A stretch of DNA of 64,000 nt from Erythrobacter mangrovi (GTDB lineage: Bacteria; Pseudomonadota; Alphaproteobacteria; Sphingomonadales; Sphingomonadaceae). The DNA is taken from assembly GCF_013260645.1 (NCBI RefSeq), contig NZ_CP053921.1:1929763-1993762 (forward strand), read 5' to 3'. A program made the position numbers and the translations under genes. Below are positions 28,399-37,729 of this stretch, in pieces. How positions within the stretch are numbered: the first letter of the stretch is position 1; each line of letters starts with the position of its first letter. The notes beneath the pieces are model-generated. The model was not told the origin of the DNA. It did no database searches and saw only the letters and a program-made list of their open reading frames with translations.

Positions 28399-29066
28399 CA
28401 CCATTCCTTCCGGTAATCGTGATTGGCGTCGACCATGGCGGTCAGCGTGGTCGGACCGCCGACGGGTTCGACCGTATGACGGCCGGGTTCCTGTGTGCCG
28501 GTCTTCGGTTGCTCGTCCTTCGCCAGCGTATCGAGGATCGCGTCGAGCCGTTCGGGCGTCAGATCCTCGTAATTGTCGTCGTTGATCTGAACCATGGGTG
28601 CGCTTGAGCAGTTGCCCATGCACTCGACTTCAGTGAGAGTCCAAAGGCCGTCGTCCGAAACGTGGCCCTTCTTCATCCCGCGCTTCTTGCAGGTTTCAAA
28701 AAGTCCGTCCGACCCGCGCAGCATGCACGGCGTCGTGCCGCAAACTTGCACGTGGTACCTGCCAACCGGCTTCATGTTGTACATGAAGTAGAAGGTCGCG
28801 ACCTCGAGCACGCGGATCACCGGCATGCCGAGATAGTCGGCGACATACTCGATCACGGGCAGCGGCAGCCAGCCCTGCGTGTTGGTTTCCTCGCCAACCT
28901 GCCGCTGGGCATAGTCGAGCAGCGCCATCACTGCCGAGCGCTGGCGCCCTTCGGGATAGCGCGCGATCGTGGCGTCGGCCTTAGCGCGCCAAGCATCGTT
29001 GAACTCGAATCCGCCCCAACGGTCGCGTAGTTCGGGGGTGTCAGGTGCGGGGGAACGGTCAGCCAT
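28398..29066 (-). CDS. nuoE: NADH-quinone oxidoreductase subunit E
   Basis: Peripheral-arm subunit with [2Fe-2S] cluster N1a. 222 aa. The four Cys ligands are in CGTTPCML and [15 protein letters not shown]. The N-terminal helical domain reads [19 protein letters not shown]. The C-terminus carries about 40 extra polar residues with Pro/Thr. The ATG shares its A with the nuoD TAA, and the stop shares a base with the 46-aa ORF. Confidence 0.96.
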   Translation of the reverse strand: MADRSPAPDTPELRDRWGGFEFNDAWRAKADATIARYPEGRQRSAVMALLDYAQRQVGEETNTQGWLPLPVIEYVADYLGMPVIRVLEVATFYFMYNMKPVGRYHVQVCGTTPCMLRGSDGLFETCKKRGMKKGHVSDDGLWTLTEVECMGNCSSAPMVQINDDNYEDLTPERLDAILDTLAKDEQPKTGTQEPGRHTVEPVGGPTTLTAMVDANHDYRKEW

Positions 29067-30277
29067 TAGCGGTCACACTCCCCGAACACGACGTCGATGG
29101 CGCCAAGAATGGCGGTGGCATCAGGCAGCATGTGGCCTTTCGACATGAAATCCATGGCTTGCAGGTGGCTGAAGGCGGTCGGGCGGATCTTACAACGATA
29201 GGGTTTGTTCGACCCGTCGCTGACGAGGTAGACGCCGAATTCGCCCTTAGGGCTTTCGGTCGCGACGTAGACTTCGCCCGCGGGCACGTGGAAGCCCTCC
29301 GTGTAGAGCTTGAAGTGGTGGATCAGCGCTTCCATCGACTGCTTCATCTCGCCGCGCTTGGGGGGTGAGACCTTGCGGTCATCCGAGCAGATCGGCCCTT
29401 CAGGCATCTGCGCGAGACACTGCTTGATGATCTTCGCGCTCTCGTAGACCTCCTTCACGCGAACCATGAAACGGTCATAGCAGTCCGAATTGGTGCCGAC
29501 GGGAATGTCGAACTCCATCCGGTCATAGACGTCATATGGCTGGCTCTTGCGCAGGTCCCACGGAATGCCCGCAGCGCGGATCATCGGGCCGCTGAAGCCC
29601 CAGGCCAGCGCATCTTCCTTGCTCACCAGAGCGATATCGACGTTGCGCTGCTTGAAGATGCGGTTGTCGAGCACCAGGCTCATCGCATCGCCGAACAGTT
29701 CGGGCAGGCGCGTATCGACCCAGGTGCCGATATCAACGAGCAGCTTCTCCGGAACGTCCTGGTGGACGCCACCGGGGCGGAACCAGGCGCTGTGCATGCG
29801 TGCACCCGAAGCCCGCTCGAAGAAGTTCATGCAGTCTTCGCGCAGCTCGAACACCCACAGGTTCGGGGTCATCGCGCCCACGTCCATGACGTGTGCGCCG
29901 ATGTTGAGCATGTGGTTGCAGATGCGGGTCAACTCGGCGAACAGCACACGCAAGTATTGCGCGCGTTCGGGCACTTCGAGGTTGAGCAGCTTCTCGATCG
30001 CGAGGACGTAGCTGTGCTCCATGCACAGCGGGCTGCAGTAATCGAGCCGGTCGAAATAGGGCAGCGCCTGCAGGTAGGTCTTGTTCTCGATCAGCTTTTC
30101 GGTCCCGCGATGAAGCAGGCCGACATGCGGATCGATCCGTTCGATGATCTCACCGTCGAGTTCCATCACCATGCGCAGCACACCATGCGCCGCCGGGTGC
30201 TGGGGCCCGAAGTTGATCGTGTAGTTGGTGATGACCTCGTCGCCGGTGGTGGGCGAGGCTTCAAGCTGCATGCTCAT
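29066..30277 (-). CDS. nuoD: NADH-quinone oxidoreductase subunit D
   Basis: 49-kDa-type subunit that forms the quinone site with NuoB and NuoH. 403 aa from the ATG at 30277. [14 protein letters not shown] (quinone-site His), [14 protein letters not shown] and the C-terminal [10 protein letters not shown] are diagnostic. I chose the start at 30277 (MSMQLEAS) because it overlaps the stop of the upstream lipoprotein gene by 4 bp (ATGA). The longer start at 30289 would overlap it by 16 bp. Confidence 0.96.
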   Translation of the reverse strand: MSMQLEASPTTGDEVITNYTINFGPQHPAAHGVLRMVMELDGEIIERIDPHVGLLHRGTEKLIENKTYLQALPYFDRLDYCSPLCMEHSYVLAIEKLLNLEVPERAQYLRVLFAELTRICNHMLNIGAHVMDVGAMTPNLWVFELREDCMNFFERASGARMHSAWFRPGGVHQDVPEKLLVDIGTWVDTRLPELFGDAMSLVLDNRIFKQRNVDIALVSKEDALAWGFSGPMIRAAGIPWDLRKSQPYDVYDRMEFDIPVGTNSDCYDRFMVRVKEVYESAKIIKQCLAQMPEGPICSDDRKVSPPKRGEMKQSMEALIHHFKLYTEGFHVPAGEVYVATESPKGEFGVYLVSDGSNKPYRCKIRPTAFSHLQAMDFMSKGHMLPDATAILGAIDVVFGECDR

Positions 30278-30810
30278 GCGCAGATCCACGTTCCGGAATA
30301 GGTTTGCGATTTGCCCGCCGCGTCGGTGACGATGACATTCGCCGGACGGCTCTGGGCGTCACCCGCGGCCGGGCGGACGGTAACTTTGAAACCTTCACCC
30401 TCGAAGGTCGTGCCGCGCCTCACGGCCTCAAGTCCGCCAATGGCAGCGTCGGTCATCACGAGCGTGCTGCCCACGCGGACCACCGCCTTACCCGGTAAGG
30501 CCTTGTCCTTCATCGCCGCGGCGATCAGCATTTCCTGCTCACCCACCATCAGCGTGCAGCCACCGTCGCGAGGGCCGAGGTTGACCCCGCCAACGTCACC
30601 CAGTTGCTGCAGCGCGGTCAGGTCGACATTGGCTGGCGGTGCAGGTTGCGCGGTATTCGGCGCATCCGGATCGGGCTGCGCAGGATCGAGCTGCTGCGAG
30701 CCGTCTTGCCCGATACGAGCCGCGAAATCGTCGGCGCTTTCCTGTTCGGTAGATTGCTGCGAGCAGGCCGCGAGCGCGACAATAGCGATAGGGAGAAGCC
30801 GACGCATCAT
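30274..30810 (-). CDS. Lipoprotein of unknown function inside the nuo operon
   Basis: 178 aa with a lipoprotein signal peptide: [16 protein letters not shown], lipobox LAAC with Cys16, then Ser at +2 (outer-membrane-type sorting by the E. coli rule). A Gln/Pro/Asp-rich linker (about 17-60) precedes a globular part with Cys in DGGCTLMV and a C-terminal GTWICA. No known family is recognised. The ATG overlaps the nuoC stop by 4 bp and the stop overlaps nuoD by 4 bp, so it is part of the complex I message although its product is predicted to be periplasmic. Confidence 0.75.
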   Translation of the reverse strand: MMRRLLPIAIVALAACSQQSTEQESADDFAARIGQDGSQQLDPAQPDPDAPNTAQPAPPANVDLTALQQLGDVGGVNLGPRDGGCTLMVGEQEMLIAAAMKDKALPGKAVVRVGSTLVMTDAAIGGLEAVRRGTTFEGEGFKVTVRPAAGDAQSRPANVIVTDAAGKSQTYSGTWICA

Positions 30811-31661
30811 TCGGCGTCCTTCTTCTTCGCTGCAGGCTTGCGTTTGGCCGGCGCCTTGGTTGCGGCAGGCTTCTTCGCGGTGGCCTTCTTTGCTGCAGGC
30901 TTCTTGGCCGCGGCCTTCTTGGTTGCAGCCTTCTTCTTCGCGGGCGCCTTGGCTGCGACCTTCTCGGCTGCCTTGGCATCGGCCTTAGCACCAGCCCCGG
31001 TATCAGCAGGCTTTGCAGTCGTCTTCGGCTCGGCGACAGGTGGCGTCGCCGCCTTCTCGTCCCCCGGCAGCACGTATTCCGCGCCCTCCCAGGGAGACAT
31101 GAAGTCGAACTGGCGCAAGTCCTGCGCAAGCTGGACCGGCTCATAAACCACGCGCTTGAGCTCTTCCGAGTAACGCAGTTCCTGATACCCCGTCAGCGGG
31201 AAGTCCTTGCGGAAAGGATGTCCTTCGAACCCGTAGTCGGTCAGGATGCGGCGCAGGTCGGTGTTCCCGGCGAATAGCACGCCGTACATGTCGAACACTT
31301 CGCGTTCGAGCCAACCTGCGTTGGGCCACAGCGTGGTGACCGTCGGCACAGGCGTGTCCTCGTTCGCACGGCACTTCACGATGATGCGGCTGTTGGTCGT
31401 GACCGAAAGCAGCATGTAAACCACTTCGAAGCGCTCAGCCCGGGCCGGATAGTCAGCCCCGGCGATTTCCATCAGCTGCTGGTATTCATGGTTGTCGCGC
31501 AGGATGCGCAGCGCATCCTCAACTCTGTCGCGCTTCACATGGAGCAGCAGTTCGCCATGCGCCTCTATCGCCTCGACGAGATGATCACCAAGCGCTTTTG
31601 CCAGCGTGTCCTTGAGGCCCTCGATCTTCGTGAAACGGGGCGCGGAATGTAGCGTTGCCAT
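30807..31661 (-). CDS. nuoC: NADH-quinone oxidoreductase subunit C with Lys/Ala-rich tail
   Basis: 30-kDa-type peripheral-arm subunit. 284 aa. The core (about 1-190) includes [20 protein letters not shown] and [19 protein letters not shown] long extension follows: an acidic/Pro-Thr linker, then about 54 residues made almost only of Lys, Ala, Pro and Thr (AAKKP / ATKKA type repeats), like the C-terminal tails of histone H1-like proteins or PhaF. The tail is not needed for the NuoC fold. Its basic repeats could bind nucleic acid or acidic phospholipid; this is inference. Confidence 0.93.
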   Translation of the reverse strand: MATLHSAPRFTKIEGLKDTLAKALGDHLVEAIEAHGELLLHVKRDRVEDALRILRDNHEYQQLMEIAGADYPARAERFEVVYMLLSVTTNSRIIVKCRANEDTPVPTVTTLWPNAGWLEREVFDMYGVLFAGNTDLRRILTDYGFEGHPFRKDFPLTGYQELRYSEELKRVVYEPVQLAQDLRQFDFMSPWEGAEYVLPGDEKAATPPVAEPKTTAKPADTGAGAKADAKAAEKVAAKAPAKKKAATKKAAAKKPAAKKATAKKPAATKAPAKRKPAAKKKDAE

Positions 31662-31671
31662 TGCTTCGCCC

Positions 31672-32226
31672 TTACCTCTGGATCGTGCCCGTGCGGCGGA
31701 TCTTCCGCTGCAGCTGCATCACACCGTAGAGCAGCGCTTCTGCGGTCGGCGGGCAGCCGGGGACGTAGATATCGACCGGCACGATGCGATCGCAGCCACG
31801 CACGACGGAATAGCTGTAATGGTAGTAACCGCCGCCGTTGGCGCAGCTCCCCATCGAAATGACGTACTTGGGGTCCGACATCTGGTCATAGACCTTGCGC
31901 AGTGCCGGGGCCATCTTGTTGCACAGCGTACCGGCGACAATCATAACGTCGGACTGGCGCGGCGAAGCGCGCGGGGCGACGCCGAAGCGCTCCATGTCAT
32001 AGCGCGGCATGTTGACGTGGATCATCTCGACCGCACAACACGCAAGACCAAAGGTCATCCACCACAGCGAACCGGTGCGCGCCCAGTTGAACAGGTCCTC
32101 GGTGCTGGTGACGAGGAAACCCTTGTCATTCACCTCGGTCTGCAAGGCGCTGAAATAATCGGCATCTGGCTGGCGAACATCGCCTGGCCGTGCCGCCGGG
32201 GGCATGATGATATCCTGCTGGGTCAT
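31672..32226 (-). CDS. nuoB: NADH-quinone oxidoreductase subunit B
   Basis: Carries terminal cluster N2 beside the quinone site. 184 aa from ATG 32226 (MTQQDIIM). The four ligands Cys63, Cys64, Cys128 and Cys158 are all present ([31 protein letters not shown]). The frame is open to 32277, but that part is nuoA sequence in another frame. It starts 4 bp after the nuoA stop. Confidence 0.97.
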   Translation of the reverse strand: MTQQDIIMPPAARPGDVRQPDADYFSALQTEVNDKGFLVTSTEDLFNWARTGSLWWMTFGLACCAVEMIHVNMPRYDMERFGVAPRASPRQSDVMIVAGTLCNKMAPALRKVYDQMSDPKYVISMGSCANGGGYYHYSYSVVRGCDRIVPVDIYVPGCPPTAEALLYGVMQLQRKIRRTGTIQR

Positions 32227-32230
32227 TGGA

Positions 32231-32617
32231 TTACTCCCACTCCAGCGCGCCGACCTTCCACGCATAGGCGAGGCCAACGGCGAGTTCGAAGAGGAACACC
32301 ATCATGGTAGTCCATCCCGCCCAACCGGTGAGGTCGAGGCTGACCGCCCAGGGGAACAGGAAAGCCGCTTCGAGGTCGAAGATGATGAAAAGGATCGCGA
32401 TCAGATAGAATCGCACGTCGAACTGGCTGCGCGGATCTTCGAATGCCGGGAAGCCGCATTCGTACTCGCTGAGCTTCTCGGCGTCCGGGTTATGGGTGCC
32501 GGTCAGCCGCGCCACGCCCATGGGCAGGAAGACGAACAGCGCCGACAGGCCCACCGCGATGAACAGGAAGATCAGGATCGGAAGATATTGCTCGAGGTCG
32601 ACCACGTAGGAATCCAT
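32231..32617 (-). CDS. nuoA: NADH-quinone oxidoreductase subunit A
   Basis: Small membrane subunit of complex I and first gene of the operon. 128 aa with three hydrophobic helices. The conserved loop [24 protein letters not shown] contains the family's Cys and acidic residues. The 257 bp upstream are shared with the divergent YbjN-like gene and must hold the promoter of the whole run to 13155. I see no reliable -35/-10 pair. Confidence 0.96.
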   Translation of the reverse strand: MDSYVVDLEQYLPILIFLFIAVGLSALFVFLPMGVARLTGTHNPDAEKLSEYECGFPAFEDPRSQFDVRFYLIAILFIIFDLEAAFLFPWAVSLDLTGWAGWTTMMVFLFELAVGLAYAWKVGALEWE

Positions 32618-32874
32618 CTGGGCTCGAAATTTGGCCTGCCTCTAGGCGGACGGGCTCGCGGGCGCAAGGGGTCGGGCCGTGCAAATTTGGCGACAACCCT
32701 TGCGCGCCGTTTGCGGTTCGTCGGAAGTGTGTGTCGGGTAATCCAATCGCTGCACAAGCGACGTTGCCATTGGTTTTTTGTTGCTGGCGGAGATCACTTC
32801 GAAAGATGTATCGCTAGGACTGTTCGGCGCTTTCGCGTGCGCCGACATCCGAGGAAGAGGGGGGATACCAAACC

Positions 32875-33357
32875 ATGAAATTTCGATCCAAGGCCCTGCT
32901 ATGTGCAATGGCTGCAGCGGCCCTGCCGGCCGCCACACCCGCAACTGCACAGATGGTCACTCCGAAAGACCCACAGGCAATCTCGTCTGCGATCAAGGAA
33001 AAAGGCTGGCCCGCCAAACTCGTGCTGCCCGACGACGACAATCCGTATATCGAGAGCAGCTACAACGACATGAAGTTCCTCGTCCTGCTCATGAACTGCG
33101 ACGACGAACACCAGAACTGCACGACCTTGCAGTATTACATGGGCTTCAGCGATGCCAAGGACACTACGCTCGACGAGCTCAATGAATGGAACAGGACCAA
33201 ACGGTTCGCCCGCGCCTATCGCGACAACGAAGGCGATCCGGTGTTGGAGATGGACGTCGATCTCGACTTTGGGGGTATCCCGCGGGCCAACCTGCTGGAG
33301 ACGTTCAATACGTGGTCGGCATTGATGGACGCCTATCACTCATACCTGTTCGACTGA
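32875..33357 (+). CDS. YbjN domain-containing secreted protein
   Basis: 160 aa with a clear signal peptide (MKFRSKALLCAMAAAALPAATPATA, cut before QMVT). The mature part has the YbjN-type alpha/beta fold: LVLLMNCDDEHQNCTTLQYYMGF, then LNEWNRTKRFARAYRDNEGDPVLEMDVDL. YbjN domains resemble type III secretion chaperones in fold; the secreted alphaproteobacterial forms have no known function. GAGGAAG lies about 20 bp upstream, with GGGGGGATACC nearer. It diverges from nuoA and ends at a hairpin. Confidence 0.85.
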   Translation: MKFRSKALLCAMAAAALPAATPATAQMVTPKDPQAISSAIKEKGWPAKLVLPDDDNPYIESSYNDMKFLVLLMNCDDEHQNCTTLQYYMGFSDAKDTTLDELNEWNRTKRFARAYRDNEGDPVLEMDVDLDFGGIPRANLLETFNTWSALMDAYHSYLFD

Positions 33358-33380
33358 GCCGGCGCCGCGAGGCGCCGGCT
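33357..33380. terminator. Hairpin between convergent genes (no U-tract)
   Basis: Perfect 10-bp stem AGCCGGCGCC / GGCGCCGGCT (33357-33366 with 33371-33380) with a GCGA tetraloop. It begins inside the stop codon of the YbjN-like gene and lies 12 bp from the 3' end of the opposing dehydrogenase. There is no T run, so it may protect 3' ends or terminate only weakly. Confidence 0.6.
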
Positions 33381-33392
33381 AGCACGGCGCCC

Positions 33393-34823
33393 CTACTTCA
33401 TCATGCCTTTGACCGCTTTCTCGGTTGCCGTACCATAGGGCGGCTTGAAACCGCCGAGCTTGGCAATATCGATCTTCGGTTGGGTATATACGCTTCGCGC
33501 GTGGCTGAACTCGCGGAAGCCTTCAACCCCGTGGTAGCTTCCCATCCCTGAAGCACCCACACCGCCGAATGGCAGGTCATCCATGGAGACGTGGAAGATG
33601 ACGTCGTTTACGGTTACGCCCCCGCTGATCGTCTTGGTCAGCACCTTCTCGCGCTCGTCGGCGCTTTCGCCGAAGTAGTAGAGCCCGAGCGGGCGATCAT
33701 GCTCGTTGACGTAGTCGATTGCCTCGTCGATCCGGCTGTAGGTTTTCACCGGCAGGACCGGGCCGAAGATCTCCTCCTTCATCGCCAGCATGTCGTCGGT
33801 GACGTTCTTGAGGATCGTCAGCGGCATCTTGCGGGCGTTGGTGTTCGAGAAATCCTCATTGCCGGGATTGACCTCGATAACCTCGGCGCCCTTGTCCCTG
33901 GCGTCCTGCACCAGGCCCTTGAGGCGGTCGAAGTGGCGGTCGGAGACGACACTCGCGTAGTCTTCATTCTCCAGCAGGGTCGGGTACATGTTCGCAGTAC
34001 CCTGCCACACGCCATGGATTGCCTCGTCCTGCTTGCTTTCGGGGACATAGAGATAGTCGGGCGCAAGGCAGATCTGCCCGGCATTCATCATCTTGCCCAG
34101 CGCGATGCGTTCGCCTGCCTTCGCGAAATCCGCGCTCTCACCCATGAACACCGGGCTCTTGCCGCCCAGTTCCAGGGTCACCGGCACAAGGTTCTTCGAA
34201 GCAGCCTCCATGACCCGTCGCCCGGTCGCGGTCGATCCGGTGAAGACGAGGTGGTCGAAGGGCAGCTCTGAAAAGGCCGCCGCGACCTCCGGCCCCCCGG
34301 TGAACACCGCGCACTCGTCGGGAGTGAAGTATTCCGCGATCAGTTCCTTGGTCAGCAGGCTGGTCTTCTCGGTAAACTCGGAAGGCTTGATCATCGCACG
34401 GTTGCCGGCAGCGAATACCTGCATGAGCGGCCCGAAGCTGAGATTCACCGGAAAGTTCCATGGGCTAAGGATTCCGACGACGCCCTTGGGTTCGTAGCGC
34501 AGCTCTGCCTTTGCGCCGAGCAGCCCCAGTGGAAACTGCACGTGGCGCTTCTCCGCCCGCGCCCACTTCTCCATGTTCTTCAGACAGTATTTCCCGAAGT
34601 TCACGGTCCCGCCGATATCGGTGATCATCGACTGGTGGGGGCTACGGCTGCCGAAATCGGCGCTCATCACCTTGCAGAGATCTTCGGCATGGGTCTTGAG
34701 GAGCCTGATTGCGCGCTCGATTCGATCGCGGCGCAATGCCATCGGTTCCGGTCGCATCTGGTGGTGTGCCGCACGCTGCTTACGCAGCACTGCTTCCATT
34801 TCCGCCTTGCGGTCATCCGCCAT
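33393..34823 (-). CDS. NAD(P)-dependent aldehyde dehydrogenase, coniferyl-aldehyde type
   Basis: Oxidises an aldehyde to the acid. 476 aa from ATG 34823 (MADDRKAEM); codons above it to 34910 are not conserved-looking. The ALDH motifs are complete: SPWNFPVNLSFGPL, KPSEFTEKTS, FTGSTATGRRVMEAAS, the catalytic Glu in LELGGKSP, the catalytic Cys in NAGQICLAPDY and EEIFGPVLPV near the end. The short N-terminus and C-terminal GSYHGVEGFREFSHARSV place it in the coniferyl/medium-chain aldehyde branch (CalB-like); the natural substrate cannot be told. It diverges from the thiolase gene. Confidence 0.92.
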   Translation of the reverse strand: MADDRKAEMEAVLRKQRAAHHQMRPEPMALRRDRIERAIRLLKTHAEDLCKVMSADFGSRSPHQSMITDIGGTVNFGKYCLKNMEKWARAEKRHVQFPLGLLGAKAELRYEPKGVVGILSPWNFPVNLSFGPLMQVFAAGNRAMIKPSEFTEKTSLLTKELIAEYFTPDECAVFTGGPEVAAAFSELPFDHLVFTGSTATGRRVMEAASKNLVPVTLELGGKSPVFMGESADFAKAGERIALGKMMNAGQICLAPDYLYVPESKQDEAIHGVWQGTANMYPTLLENEDYASVVSDRHFDRLKGLVQDARDKGAEVIEVNPGNEDFSNTNARKMPLTILKNVTDDMLAMKEEIFGPVLPVKTYSRIDEAIDYVNEHDRPLGLYYFGESADEREKVLTKTISGGVTVNDVIFHVSMDDLPFGGVGASGMGSYHGVEGFREFSHARSVYTQPKIDIAKLGGFKPPYGTATEKAVKGMMK

Positions 34824-34911
34824 CGTATTCTCCCCTTGTCCATGTTGCGCCGCAGCGACGCAGGCCCTATCTCGCCTGCATGCTATTCCAGAAGCCAAGG
34901 ACCTGCACAAG

Positions 34912-36108
34912 ATGACCCAGTTCAGCGCCGCCGATCCCGTCGTGATCCTTTCCTATGCCCGTACGCCGATGGGCGGCATGCAGGGTGCCCTTTCCGAAGT
35001 CTCGGCAACCGACCTTGGCGCCACGGCCGTCAAGGCCGCAGTAGAACGCTCGGGCGTGGCGCCTGAGAAGTTCGACCGGACCTATATGGGCTGTGTTCTT
35101 ACAGCCGGCCTCGGCCAGGCACCCGCGCGCCAGGCCTCGATCAAGGCAGGCCTACCCAAGTCGGTCCAGGCGACCACGGTCAACAAGGTATGCGGCAGTG
35201 GCATGCAGACAGTCTTCATGGGCGCAGAAGCTCTCGCTAGCGGAACGGTCGACTACATCGTCGCCGGCGGCATGGAGAGCATGACCAACGCCCCCTACCT
35301 GCTCAAGAAGCACCGTTCAGGTGCTCGCATTGGGCACGACACAACCTACGACCACATGTTCCTCGACGGTCTCGAGGACGCCTATGACGTTGGCCGCGCG
35401 ATGGGCACTTTTGCCCAAGATACCGCCAACGAATACCAGCTTACCCGTGAAGACATGGACGGTTACTCGATCGAATCGCTACGTCGCGCCAATGCCGCAA
35501 TCGAAAGCGGTGCCTTCGAAGGTGAGGTCGTCGGCGTAACCTTCGCTACCCGCGCTGGAGAAGTGACCGTCGACACCGACGAACAGCCCGGCAAGGGCAA
35601 GCCCGAGAAGATCCCGACGCTGCGTCCGGCCTTCGCCAAGGACGGCACCATTACCGCGGCAACGTCCTCCTCGATCTCGGACGGCGCGGCCGCGGTGGTG
35701 CTGACTCGCGAGAGCCTCGCCAATGCCAACGGGCAAACTCCCGTAGCCAAGATCGTCGCCATGGCCGCCCATGCGCAGGAGCCCAAGGACTTCACCGTGG
35801 CCCCTGTCGGCGCCATCCAGAAATTGCTCGACAAGGCCGGCTGGTCGACCGACGACGTCGATCTGTGGGAAGTCAATGAAGCCTTCGCCTGTGTCGCGAT
35901 GTTCGCGATGCGCGACATCGGCATTCCGCATGAGAAGATCAATGTGAACGGTGGCGCGACGGCGCTCGGCCATCCGATTGGCGCCAGCGGCGCGCGCATC
36001 ATCGTGACGCTGCTCAACGCGCTGCAGAAGCAAGGCAAGAAGCGCGGCGTCGCGTCGCTCTGCATCGGCGGCGGTGAAGCAACTGCGGTGGCGGTCGAGC
36101 TGGTCTAA
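34912..36108 (+). CDS. Acetyl-CoA acetyltransferase (thiolase)
   Basis: Condenses two acetyl-CoA to acetoacetyl-CoA or cleaves 3-ketoacyl-CoA. 398 aa from ATG 34912 (MTQFSAADPVV). The frame is open 113 codons upstream, but that part is antisense to the dehydrogenase. Catalytic Cys94 is in NKVCGSGMQT, the His in GGATALGHPIGASGARI and the second Cys in SLCIGGGEA. EVNEAFACVAMF is the usual NEAF box. The biosynthetic (PhaA-type) and short-chain degradative roles cannot be separated by sequence alone. Confidence 0.94.
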   Translation: MTQFSAADPVVILSYARTPMGGMQGALSEVSATDLGATAVKAAVERSGVAPEKFDRTYMGCVLTAGLGQAPARQASIKAGLPKSVQATTVNKVCGSGMQTVFMGAEALASGTVDYIVAGGMESMTNAPYLLKKHRSGARIGHDTTYDHMFLDGLEDAYDVGRAMGTFAQDTANEYQLTREDMDGYSIESLRRANAAIESGAFEGEVVGVTFATRAGEVTVDTDEQPGKGKPEKIPTLRPAFAKDGTITAATSSSISDGAAAVVLTRESLANANGQTPVAKIVAMAAHAQEPKDFTVAPVGAIQKLLDKAGWSTDDVDLWEVNEAFACVAMFAMRDIGIPHEKINVNGGATALGHPIGASGARIIVTLLNALQKQGKKRGVASLCIGGGEATAVAVELV

Positions 36109-36193
36109 CCGCCTCACGCCTCGCAGTTTCCCAAGTGACCGGCCCTGTGCTAGCAATAGTGCAGGGCCGCACTCGCACTTGGGGAGATGTGAT

Positions 36194-36595
36194 ATGCGGA
36201 TACTGCTACTGGCGACATCAATCATGGCACTTGCGGCCTGTTCAGGCGAAGCGCCTGCGCCTGCGGAGGAAGAGACTGCGGTTGAAGCACCGGCACCAGA
36301 AGGCGTCGTTGCCAACGGCTCACCTGCCGGTGCCTATGAAGTGACCAATGCCGACGGCACGACGATGACCGCCAACATCAACGCCGATGGGACATATTCC
36401 GATGTCGCGGCGGATGGGACCGTCGTCGAGGAAGGGACCTATGCGGTGGTCGATGGCAAGACCTGCTTCACTCCGACGACCGAAGGTGCGACGCCGATGT
36501 GCTTTACTGAATCGGAGCGGGCGGAGGATGGGTCCTTTACCGCAACGCCCGACGAAGGCGATCCGGTGACAGTCAAGCCGAAGACTGCGAGCTGA
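36194..36595 (+). CDS. Small lipoprotein, intact member of a tandem pair
   Basis: 133 aa from ATG 36194, with GGGGAG about 10 bp upstream. The lipoprotein signal MRILLLATSIMALAAC has Cys16. A Pro/Glu/Ala linker follows, then a small beta-rich domain: GAYEVTNADGTTMTANINADGTYSDV, then GKTCFTPTTEGATPMCFTESE with two Cys that may form a disulphide. The function is unknown. A degraded paralogue starts 121 bp downstream, beyond an intrinsic terminator. Confidence 0.85.
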   Translation: MRILLLATSIMALAACSGEAPAPAEEETAVEAPAPEGVVANGSPAGAYEVTNADGTTMTANINADGTYSDVAADGTVVEEGTYAVVDGKTCFTPTTEGATPMCFTESERAEDGSFTATPDEGDPVTVKPKTAS

Positions 36596-36626
36596 ACTCC
36601 GGCACGAACCAAAGCAACAAGGGTTA

Positions 36627-36656
36627 GGGCGGCGGGAGTGATCCTGCCGCCCTTTT
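36627..36656 (+). terminator. Rho-independent terminator after the lipoprotein gene
   Basis: GGGCGGC / GCCGCCC outer stem (36627-36633 with 36646-36652), an inner GGA/TCC stem with a GTGA loop, then TTTT. It separates the intact lipoprotein from its broken copy. Confidence 0.85.
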
Positions 36657-36716
36657 CCCTTTCGTGCCGCAAAAGCAGGCGGCACGACAGCCGGAGCTCC
36701 ATCGAAGAGAGACCTG

Positions 36717-37142
36717 ATGAGAACTGCTTTGGCCATTACCACCATCATCGCCTTGGCCGGTTGCAGCCAACAGGACACGCTCGCCGAAATCGCATTTGGC
36801 GCGCCGTCAAACGAAACTGCGCAAGACGACGTCGCTGGCACTTACAAAATCGTGCTCGCCGATGGGTCGGTGATGATCGAGACGATCGGAGCTGACGGAA
36901 CCTATATCGACACTACCGAAGGTGGCGCAGAAACAGAATGAGGCAGGTGGCGACAGGAGGGCGAGACAATGTGCTTCGACTCCGATGGCGAGGAACCGGA
37001 GACCTGCTATACCGGCGGCGCCCCGGGCGCGGACGGCAGTTTCGAGATCAAGGATGCTGCAGGCCTGATCACTTCGTCAGTGACCCGGCTGGACCCGATA
37101 TCGCCGACCGAGCCAGCAGAAGTCCCTTCGCAAGAGTGGTCC
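36717..37142 (+). pseudogene. Lipoprotein paralogue interrupted by an in-frame TGA
   Basis: The first 74 codons give a lipoprotein signal (Cys16 in IIALAGCSQQ) and the start of the same domain as the gene before it (AGTYKIVLADGS, IGADGTYIDT). A TGA at 36939-36941 then stops it. Reading on in the same frame, the match continues without a gap: GRWRQEGETMCFDSDGEEPETCYTGG lines up with the intact copy's GTYAVVDGKTCF and MCFTESE, and AEDGSF matches GADGSF. The TGA occupies the position of a Glu in the intact copy, so this is a point nonsense change and not a frameshift. No in-frame stop follows before the opposing gene at 37143, so the 3' end is also altered. The 74-aa product could still be made. 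Confidence 0.7.
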
Positions 37143-37622
37143 TTAGGGGTCGCCCGCACCCCACAGGCGGGCGGATCTGATCCAGCCACTACGCTTGGCG
37201 ACGGTGAGTTCGCACCATCCGGCCTCGCAATCGCCCAAAACGCCCGAAACGCCTGGTTCGATCCGCCACTTGACCGCCGCACTGTCCGATGGAGCGTCGC
37301 GCAGCTCGGTTGCGCCTTTCCCGACAACGATCGCCCCACGGTCCGGGCTGAGCAGCCTCGCGACGACCCATCCCCGGGCTCCGTCCGGATCTTCGATGAG
37401 ACGCCAGCCTTCAAGCACGCGGATCACCTTCACGGGCAATCCTGGACGGCGATAAACCCAGTCGATGCGATAATCTGCGCTAGGGCCCACACGCATATTG
37501 AGCTCGCTTGCACGGATGGTCGCCCAGTAGGGAACCTCGCGATCCTGCGCGGCAGCCGACACAGCAATCCCGAACATGGCGATCAATAAGAGGAGCGCAC
37601 GCGCAATCATCGCTGGGCGCAT
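37143..37622 (-). CDS. Secreted SH3-domain protein
   Basis: About 159 aa from ATG 37622 (alternative ATG at 37610). A signal peptide (ARALLLLIAMFGIAVSAAAQ) precedes two bacterial SH3-like repeats: ELNMRVGPSADYRIDWVYRRPG with EGWRLIEDPDGARGWVV, then ELRDAPSDSAAV with CEAGWCELTVAKRSGWI. Such proteins bind peptidoglycan or modulate envelope enzymes. The frame is open to 37700, but the added residues are not signal-like. It is convergent with the broken lipoprotein and divergent from the dehydrogenase gene. Confidence 0.85.
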   Translation of the reverse strand: MRPAMIARALLLLIAMFGIAVSAAAQDREVPYWATIRASELNMRVGPSADYRIDWVYRRPGLPVKVIRVLEGWRLIEDPDGARGWVVARLLSPDRGAIVVGKGATELRDAPSDSAAVKWRIEPGVSGVLGDCEAGWCELTVAKRSGWIRSARLWGAGDP

Positions 37623-37729
37623 ACATGATTCCGGTCTCAGGCGGCAACTGCAAGCGGCGTGAAATGCGGCAGGTTTTCTCGTGGGGAGCTTGACCACCAC
37701 CCTCGCCTGCTCATAGCTCTGTAGCCCAG

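Noticed and set aside
32618..32874. Short open frames in the nuoA / YbjN-like divergent region
   Set aside because: Low-quality translations with no start signals; the region must hold two promoters.
36939..36941. TGA read as selenocysteine or by programmed readthrough
   Set aside because: The intact paralogue has Glu at this place, no SECIS-like hairpin is seen right after the TGA, and the frame has no proper end; nonsense mutation is simpler.
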